5,377 bases of DNA from an uncultured Desulfobacterales bacterium (GTDB taxonomy: Bacteria > Desulfobacterota > Desulfobacteria > Desulfobacterales > UBA11574), in the NCBI GenBank assembly GCA_937925895.1, contig CALANC010000035.1, forward strand, positions 1 through 5,377, in the 5' to 3' direction. Positions 1 through 4,350 of the stretch are shown here, in pieces (the stretch's first letter is position 1; each line of letters opens with the position of its first letter). Position numbers and translations under genes: made by a program. A model generated the notes under the pieces. The model had not been told where the DNA came from. It searched no databases and was given only the letters and a program-made list of their open reading frames with translations.

Positions 1-95
1 AACGATCCTTAATCCATTCAGACAGTTTTCAGTTCTAAATTTAATCATACCCGAAGCTCTCTGTTGCAATAAAATACAGGTATGATTTTTGAAAA

Positions 96-195
96 GGTCA
101 TGCTTTTTTTTGAAAGGCGATATGCTGACAAGTACTGCACTAATATCGCGCTACCCCGGCGGGTTTCATATCGCCTTGAAGAAAATGGCATGACC
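96..195. repeat. Long inverted repeat in the leader of the hemerythrin-kinase operon
   Basis: The 29-nt arms at 96-124 and 167-195 are complementary at 24 positions, with two more G-U wobbles and three mismatches. Both outer ends (GGTCATGC/GCATGACC) and both inner ends (GGCGATATG/CATATCGCC) pair perfectly. The 42-nt loop contains a small perfect hairpin, ACCC-CGGC-GGGT (153-164). It also has a second copy of ATATCGC (143-149) that could pair with GCGATAT (117-123) in place of the right-arm copy (168-174). The element ends 46 nt before the hemerythrin start codon, so it lies in the 5' untranslated region if transcription starts upstream. No T-run follows it, so it is not a standard intrinsic terminator. 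It could be an RNA regulatory structure or a miniature palindromic element; no clear target-site duplication flanks it. Confidence 0.75.
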
Positions 196-229
196 TAAAT
201 AAGACTGCTTCAGCCCATTTGGATGTTTT

Positions 230-235
230 AAGGAG
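230..235 (+). promoter_or_regulatory. Shine-Dalgarno site of the hemerythrin gene
   Basis: AAGGAG lies 6 nt upstream of the ATG at 242. This is a strong ribosome-binding site at near-ideal spacing and fixes the start. It is the strongest such site in the three-gene unit; the kinase behind it has none of its own. Confidence 0.85.
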
Positions 236-241
236 AGATAT

Positions 242-796
242 ATGAAATCACTGGAGATACTGATTAGGGAGCACGGCTTAATTCGTCAGGCCCTGGATAT
301 CTTTTCTTTTGCAAAAGAAACACTCGAAAAGGGGAAACGTCCACCCAGAGAGTTTTTTGAAATTGCGGTCGAGTTTTCCCGTAGTTTCGCCGACCAATTT
401 CACCACTTTAAAGAAGAATTTTTGATGTTTGGCCTTCTCTCTCAGAAAAAAGGGGCCCTTTTTGATGGTGAAATTGGTGCTCTCAGGTACCAGCATGAGA
501 GGGGTCGTAAATTTATTGGAGAAATTGAAAATTCCCTTCAAGGTTACTCTCAAGGAGACGTATTCGCGACAACAAAACTCCTTGAGAACCTGGCATCCTA
601 TATATCTCTTCTCAAGCTACACATACACACAGAAGACCATATTTTTTTCCAAATGGTGAAAAAAGAATTTTCCGAAGATGAGGATCATGTTCTTTTGGAA
701 CAATTCAAGAATGAAGAAAAGAGGATTGGAGCCACAGATTGTTTTGAAAACAGCCGCAAACTGGTCGCCAAAATGCATGCCCTAATCGAACAATGA
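242..796 (+). CDS. Hemerythrin HHE domain-containing protein
   Basis: A 184-residue soluble protein predicted to form the four-helix bundle of the hemerythrin/HHE family, which binds a di-iron centre and is known for O2 or NO binding, iron handling and redox sensing. Candidate iron ligands appear in the expected order: His11 (EHGLIR) in helix 1, His54/His55 with Glu58/Glu59 (HHFKEE) in helix 2, His85 (QHER) in helix 3, and His127 with Glu131/Asp132 (HIHTEDH) in helix 4. There is no signal peptide or membrane segment, so it should be cytoplasmic. The length suits a single-domain member of the larger HHE class. Its TGA overlaps the kinase ATG in an ATGA, which implies translational coupling and probably a stoichiometric or functional link. 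It may deliver an oxygen, NO or redox signal to the kinase (inference). Family assignment is confident; the ligand and role are not. Confidence 0.9.
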   Translation: MKSLEILIREHGLIRQALDIFSFAKETLEKGKRPPREFFEIAVEFSRSFADQFHHFKEEFLMFGLLSQKKGALFDGEIGALRYQHERGRKFIGEIENSLQGYSQGDVFATTKLLENLASYISLLKLHIHTEDHIFFQMVKKEFSEDEDHVLLEQFKNEEKRIGATDCFENSRKLVAKMHALIEQ

Positions 797-2421
797 TATC
801 CAAAAAACTAAATTGCTGGGAATATATGAAATGTGGAAGAGAACCCGGCGGAATGAAAGCAGCTGAACTCGGGATATGCCTTGCTGCCACCGATGCCTCA
901 TTTGACGGTATCAATTCTGGGAAATGTGGCGGCAGGTTCTGCTGGGCTGTGGCTGGGACGTTTTGTCACGGCAAAATCCAGGGGACGTTTGCTATAGACC
1001 GTGATTCATGCTTGAGTTGCGGTTTTTTCAACCGGGTTCAGGCAGAAGAAGGAACTGCGAACTTGCGCACCAAATTTTTGATGTTCGTATCACCTGATGC
1101 CAAAAACTCTTTACTCAACATCATGGCCTATAAGCATATAAAGAGTGGCAAGAGGTTCATCACCCAGGGAGAAGTTGGAGATACGGCATATATCATTCAT
1201 CGAGGATCGTGCCAGGTGATTGTGGAGAAAGACGGTGAATTGCATCCTGTCGATCACCGGGGGGAGGGCGACATCGTCGGCATGATGTCTATTGTGACCG
1301 GAGAACCCCGAAGCGCTCATGTGGAAGCGGAATCCGACATGGATGTATGGGTTTTGAACAAAACCCAGTTCGACGATATATCCCGGAAAGACGTTGAGCT
1401 GCTGAGTTTTCTAACTGAAATCGTAGCGGATCGGTTTGATTCCAGAAGACCAACGGCAAAAAGAAGAATAGGCAAATACGTGGCCACCGATATTATCGGA
1501 CGCGGGGCGTACAGTATCGTCTATAAAGGTGTACATCGAGAGTTGGGCATGCCTGTTGCCATAAAAATGATGCGGCATGACCTGGTCTCAAATTCCGACT
1601 TTTTAAGGGATTTCCGCAACGAAGCCAAAATCATCGCACGTCTTAATCATGAAAATATTATTAAAGTATATGACATTGAAGAACGTTTTCGGACGGTTTT
1701 CATCATTATGGAGTACCTTGAGGGCGAATCCTTGAAAGATAGGCTTTTGCGCCTTAAAGTGATTCCTCCGATGCTGGCTGTGGACTACCTCATTCAGATC
1801 TGCTTTGGCCTTGATTATGCCCACCAACAAGGAATCATCCATAGAGACATCAACACGCTGAATTTGTTTTTGCAATCGAATAGACTTTTAAAGATCATCG
1901 ATTTCGGGCTGGCTTGTCCTATCGGTTTTGAAGATTTTCACCTTGGCGGTGCATTTCCTTACCTGGCACCGGAGTTGTTTGACGGTGAGCCCGGCAGTCA
2001 ACAGACCGACGTGTATGCCTTGGGAATTACCGCTTATGAAATGGTCGTTGGTGAACGGCCCTATCCGGAAGAAAACGCCAGTGCGCTGATGAAATTGCAT
2101 CGCAACCAAGACATTCCCGATCCGACTGTAAAGGTGCCGAATTTACCTGAGCTGTTGCGAAAGTTTATCCTCACGGCTTGTCGTCGAGATCCGGCACAAA
2201 GGTATCCCAATATGAGTTCGGCGCTGGAGGATCTGAAGCCACTGGCCGGGAGAGTTGAGCGAGAACCTGAGCCAATAGATCCTTCAAAGCCAAATATGAC
2301 CACCCTTTTTCTGGAATATAACGATTCACATCAGCAGGAACTTAAACGGCTGTTAGAGGAATTCAGACTCAAAGTAAACGAATTGGGCGTTGGTTTTAAA
2401 ACGGAAGACTTTTTTTCTTAA
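793..2421 (+). CDS. Cys-rich (two-CW-like), cNMP-binding, Ser/Thr protein kinase
   Basis: A 542-residue protein with three modules and no membrane segment. Residues 1-80 form a Cys-rich module with Cys at 8, 14, 29, 45, 50, 58, 73 and 76, including two Cys-Trp pairs (8-9, 50-51); it resembles the 'two-CW' domain seen in anaerobes and could bind a metal or sense redox. Residues about 92-215 form a cyclic-nucleotide-binding (CAP_ED) fold ending in a phosphate-binding-cassette-like stretch (GEPRSAHV, Arg173). Residues about 228-485 form a Hanks-type kinase with glycine loop GRGAYSIV (236-243), ATP lysine Lys258 (VAIK), helix-C Glu277, HRD 350-352, Asn357, DFG 370-372, APE 392-394, Asp406 and Arg470. 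The catalytic-loop Lys is Asn354, and the usual cassette Glu is Met164. A hydrophilic, probably helical tail (about 505-537) closes the protein. The ATG at 793 overlaps the preceding stop; starting at Met12 would lose the first Cys-Trp pair. Domain order resembles eukaryotic PKG, probably by convergence. Confidence 0.92.
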   Translation: MISKKLNCWEYMKCGREPGGMKAAELGICLAATDASFDGINSGKCGGRFCWAVAGTFCHGKIQGTFAIDRDSCLSCGFFNRVQAEEGTANLRTKFLMFVSPDAKNSLLNIMAYKHIKSGKRFITQGEVGDTAYIIHRGSCQVIVEKDGELHPVDHRGEGDIVGMMSIVTGEPRSAHVEAESDMDVWVLNKTQFDDISRKDVELLSFLTEIVADRFDSRRPTAKRRIGKYVATDIIGRGAYSIVYKGVHRELGMPVAIKMMRHDLVSNSDFLRDFRNEAKIIARLNHENIIKVYDIEERFRTVFIIMEYLEGESLKDRLLRLKVIPPMLAVDYLIQICFGLDYAHQQGIIHRDINTLNLFLQSNRLLKIIDFGLACPIGFEDFHLGGAFPYLAPELFDGEPGSQQTDVYALGITAYEMVVGERPYPEENASALMKLHRNQDIPDPTVKVPNLPELLRKFILTACRRDPAQRYPNMSSALEDLKPLAGRVEREPEPIDPSKPNMTTLFLEYNDSHQQELKRLLEEFRLKVNELGVGFKTEDFFS

Positions 2422-2440
2422 AATCCAAGAAGAAAGAATT

Positions 2441-2444
2441 AAGG
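2441..2444 (+). promoter_or_regulatory. Probable Shine-Dalgarno site of the phosphatase gene (GTG start)
   Basis: AAGG lies 10 nt before the GTG at 2455, in the 33-bp gap after the kinase stop. The other nearby GTG (2444) is out of frame, and the next in-frame Met lies inside the conserved phosphatase core. This supports 2455 as the start, although the site is modest and its spacing slightly long. Confidence 0.5.
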
Positions 2445-2454
2445 TGAAACGCAG

Positions 2455-3207
2455 GTGAACGCAGAAGAAGGGATTACCAATCAAATTAGCGGAAAAGTGA
2501 ACATCTTTGCGGCAACTCACATCGGACGGGTCAGAAAGGTTAACGAAGATCGATATCTAATTAAAGAACTATCTGACGACTCCATGCTGTTGGCAGTTGC
2601 CGACGGACTAGGCGGCGAGGTCGCCGGCGATTATGCCGCCGAAATCATAAGAGGAGAACTGGCAGGAATAAACCATATACCAAAAAATGAAGAACAACGA
2701 TTCCTTGAAAATCGTGTAATAGATATAGATCGTGCAATTAAGCGTGAAGCTGAAAAAAATCCCGATCTTAGGGGGATGGGAAGCACGCTTGTTTTGGTTC
2801 TGCTGCGTGACGGGTGTGCTGATTGGGTTCATGTGGGAGACAGCCGTCTGTATGTCTTGCGTGAACGGCAACTCATTCAGGTGACCGAGGATCAGACCTT
2901 TGCCAGGTTTTTGGTTGAAGAAGGTGAAATTTTACCCGAACAGGTCTCGACCCATTATTCGCGTCATGTGCTTGACCAATGCGTAGGGTGCGGAATCTGT
3001 GAACCGGAAACCGGTCGACTGGAGGTTCAAGATAAAGACATCCTTATCCTTTCCACTGACGGACTACACAAAACGATATCCAACGAAACGTTACTTTTCC
3101 ACCTCAATGCCGAAATCAACCTCAAAACCAAAGCCCAAAACCTGATCCAGGCGGCACTGGACGACGGTGGCGATGACAACATCACCCTAGTGATCGCAGA
3201 AATATAG
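2455..3207 (+). CDS. PP2C-family Ser/Thr protein phosphatase
   Basis: A 250-residue soluble phosphatase of the bacterial PrpC/Stp/PstP type, a metal-dependent (PPM) enzyme that removes phosphate from Ser and Thr. The PP2C motifs are in order: VRKVNED (Asp32), the metal-binding VADGLGG (Asp50, Gly51), GMGST (107-111), VGDSRLY (Asp129), a TEDQ version of the usual T-x-D-H (Asp146), STDG (Asp202) and GGDDN (Asp241, Asn242). All metal-ligand Asp residues are present, so it should be active. Length matches a bare catalytic domain. An unusual Cys-x2-Cys-x2-Cys (176, 179, 182) replaces the variable turn between the flap region and the strand leading to STDG. Adjacent to the kinase and probably co-transcribed, it most likely reverses that kinase's phosphorylation, the usual logic for bacterial kinase/PP2C pairs (inference). 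The GTG start leaves about 17 residues before the first core strand. Confidence 0.93.
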   Translation: MNAEEGITNQISGKVNIFAATHIGRVRKVNEDRYLIKELSDDSMLLAVADGLGGEVAGDYAAEIIRGELAGINHIPKNEEQRFLENRVIDIDRAIKREAEKNPDLRGMGSTLVLVLLRDGCADWVHVGDSRLYVLRERQLIQVTEDQTFARFLVEEGEILPEQVSTHYSRHVLDQCVGCGICEPETGRLEVQDKDILILSTDGLHKTISNETLLFHLNAEINLKTKAQNLIQAALDDGGDDNITLVIAEI

Positions 3208-3233
3208 CCCGAATATTTCATGAAAAATCCGGG
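3208..3233 (+). other. Stem-loop directly after the phosphatase stop codon
   Basis: CCCG at 3208-3211 pairs with CGGG at 3230-3233. The stem continues inward as AT / TTT pairing with AAA / AT, giving about 9-10 bp with two mismatches and a CATG loop. It begins at the first base after the TAG. No T-run follows, so it is not a classic Rho-independent terminator. It may protect the 3' end of the mRNA or mark the end of the three-gene unit. Confidence 0.4.
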
Positions 3234-3273
3234 ATACACCTTGAGTAGCACAAATTGAAGGGCAGAAAACAAA

Positions 3274-3301
3274 TTGACTTCTAGGACTGAAATGAGTTAA
3301 T
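3274..3301 (+). promoter_or_regulatory. Weak sigma70-like promoter candidate for the cytochrome gene
   Basis: TTGACT (3274-3279) matches the -35 consensus at five of six positions. GTTAAT (3296-3301), 16 nt downstream, matches the -10 consensus at four of six. It lies in the 150-bp gap after the phosphatase, where a separate promoter would be expected. Such matches are common by chance in AT-rich DNA. Confidence 0.25.
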
Positions 3302-3323
3302 CAAATAAGGGAAGGATAACATT

Positions 3324-3365
3324 TTGACCCATCTTTCTGAGAAAAAGGTGCCCGAAAATGATTGA
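3324..3365 (+). CDS. Possible 13-codon leader ORF overlapping the cytochrome start
   Basis: A TTG at 3324 follows a very good Shine-Dalgarno sequence (AAGGA, 3312-3316, 7 nt upstream). It opens a 13-codon frame (LTHLSEKKVPEND) whose TGA (3363-3365) lies just inside the next gene, whose ATG is at 3358. The geometry would allow translational coupling, and this upstream ribosome site is better than the one serving ATG 3358. There is no other evidence of translation: it may be a chance frame, or the site may act as a standby ribosome-binding site. Confidence 0.25.
   Translation: MTHLSEKKVPEND
3345..3348 (+). promoter_or_regulatory. Shine-Dalgarno site of the DUF2231-cytochrome gene
   Basis: AAGG lies 9 nt upstream of the ATG at 3358. 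In this frame the stop codon at 3325-3327 rules out any longer ORF, and no ATG, GTG or TTG lies between it and 3358. Confidence 0.5.
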
Positions 3366-4065
3366 ATCTTTCTATCAGATCCTGGCGAAAATCGGATACA
3401 CCCACCCGCTACATCCAGCAGTCACTCACTTGCCCGTCGGAATGGTCATCGGCGCCTTTTTATTCGCGCTAGTCGCCCTGCTTTTCCGCTCAATGACGCT
3501 GATTCACACGGCCCGCCACTGTGCTGTTTTAGGGTTAATCGGGCTGTTACCGACAGCGGGACTGGGGTTTATGGACTGGCAGCATTACTATGGCGGATCC
3601 ATGTTGTTTCCTATCAAAGCAAAGCTTGTCCTTGCCGGCGTGCTTTTGGTTTTTTTGCTTTTTACAGTCATTTTTGGTGCTTCGAGAAAGACCTACTCTA
3701 TGAGCCTCTTGGCACTTTACTTTCTGTGTTTGCTGACCGTGGTCGGTTTGGGATATTTCGGCGGAGAGTTGGTATACGGTAAAAAATCACCGGTCGATGA
3801 GGTTCCTGCAGGATTGGCGGCAAAAGGAGCTGCGGTCTTCGAACAGAACTGTTCAGTCTGTCATTTCACAGACAGTACTCAAACGAAAATCGGTCCGGGG
3901 TTGAAAGAGGTTTTCAAGCGGGATAAATTTCAAGTGAGTGGGCTTAAAGTGTCTGAAGAAAATTTCCGCAAGCAGCTGAACACCCCATTTAGCAAAATGC
4001 CGCCGTTCGGGCATTTATCTGAAGAGCAGGTAGAAAGGCTGACGGCGTATCTGAAAACACTATAA
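3358..4065 (+). CDS. DUF2231 four-helix membrane protein with C-terminal cytochrome c domain
   Basis: A 235-residue inner-membrane protein. The N-terminal HPLHPAVTHLPVG (His16, His19, His24) followed by four hydrophobic segments (about 24-43, 52-72, 87-107, 114-136) fits the DUF2231 family. Residues about 152-235 form a small class I cytochrome c: the haem site CSVCH (Cys165, Cys168, His169), then KMPPF, whose Met214 is the likely sixth ligand, and a helical C-terminus. Haem attachment by the cytochrome c maturation system requires this domain to be periplasmic; with four helices the N-terminus would also face the periplasm. DUF2231 has no firm function that I know of; fusion to a cytochrome suggests electron transfer to or from a membrane or periplasmic partner. 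The gene follows the phosphatase by 150 bp in the same direction, so it may be a separate unit. Domain calls are strong; the pathway is unknown. Confidence 0.88.
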   Translation: MIESFYQILAKIGYTHPLHPAVTHLPVGMVIGAFLFALVALLFRSMTLIHTARHCAVLGLIGLLPTAGLGFMDWQHYYGGSMLFPIKAKLVLAGVLLVFLLFTVIFGASRKTYSMSLLALYFLCLLTVVGLGYFGGELVYGKKSPVDEVPAGLAAKGAAVFEQNCSVCHFTDSTQTKIGPGLKEVFKRDKFQVSGLKVSEENFRKQLNTPFSKMPPFGHLSEEQVERLTAYLKTL

Positions 4066-4206
4066 CCTAAATTGAGCGTAAACAAAACCAAGAACGGTGA
4101 TAATTTATTTATTCCAATAAGTTTTTTGATAATTCTAGGCCATTTTAATATCTCCACCATCAGTGAAATATGATTGCTGTTATTTTATCTTGATTTTGTT
4201 TACCCT
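4066..4206. other. AT-rich intergenic stretch with no gene
   Basis: This is the first half of the 285-bp gap between the cytochrome and the exported protein. It contains no supportable ORF. It holds a weak A/T-only stem (4105-4109 with 4116-4120) followed by six T, which could end cytochrome transcription but is too feeble to call, and an 8-bp direct repeat TGATAATT (4098-4105 and 4127-4134). Confidence 0.5.
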
Positions 4207-4312
4207 GCGGGAAAGCCGATGATACCCCATCTTCGGCGTTGTCAAGGGTTCGCAGTAGCTTACTACGGCTTCACCCTCGACGCCTTGAACCTGGGGCATC
4301 CTCGACTTTCGC
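4207..4312. repeat. Imperfect intergenic palindrome of about 106 bp
   Basis: The arms at 4207-4258 and 4263-4312 are imperfectly complementary around a CTTA tetraloop closed by GTAG/CTAC (4255-4258/4263-4266). The left-arm blocks GCG, AAAG, CGA, GAT, CCCCA, TTC, GGCGT, AGGGT and GTAG each have complements in matching order on the right, separated by mismatches and small bulges. It is more GC-rich than the flanks and lies wholly between genes. The form is that of a dispersed palindromic repeat (REP/MITE-like); that other copies exist in the genome is inference. No T-run borders either side, so it is not an intrinsic terminator. A reverse-strand frame crossing it is just a shadow. Confidence 0.65.
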
Positions 4313-4333
4313 TCAATTAGGGAATAAAGAAAA

Positions 4334-4338
4334 AAGGA
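4334..4338 (+). promoter_or_regulatory. Possible Shine-Dalgarno site of the exported-protein gene
   Basis: AAGGA lies 12 nt upstream of the ATG at 4351. The spacing is longer than ideal, but it is the only purine-rich match near a start that gives a complete signal peptide. Confidence 0.4.
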
Positions 4339-4350
4339 AATTCTTGGGAA

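Noticed and set aside
2..85. Tail of an upstream gene (open frame 2 up to TGA at 84-86)
   Set aside because: It is only 27 codons long, with no recognisable protein features; an open frame of this length is expected by chance.
64..86. TTGCAA (64-69) and TATGAT (81-86) as an operon promoter
   Set aside because: Each hexamer is plausible alone, but the 11-nt spacing is too short for a sigma70 promoter, and no -35 sits at the right distance from TATGAT.
96..195. Known riboswitch class in the leader
   Set aside because: I saw no conserved core of the c-di-GMP, cobalamin, fluoride or similar classes; only the inverted repeat itself is supported.
176..201. TTGAAG (176-181) and TAAATA (196-201) as a promoter for the hemerythrin gene
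   Set aside because: The spacing is 14 nt and the -35 lies inside the inverted-repeat arm; too weak to call.
1603..1875. Reverse-strand frames under the kinase (also 1111-1320, 1888-2109, 2061-2303)
   Set aside because: They lie opposite conserved kinase and cNMP motifs and have no domain or ribosome site of their own.
4105..4127. Intrinsic terminator after the cytochrome gene (TTATT/AATAA stem, then six T)
   Set aside because: The stem is five A/T pairs only, far weaker than real intrinsic terminators, although the T-run is suggestive.
4207..4312. Palindrome read as a bidirectional terminator or as an IS end
   Set aside because: There is no T-run on either side, no transposase fragment and no clear flanking duplication.
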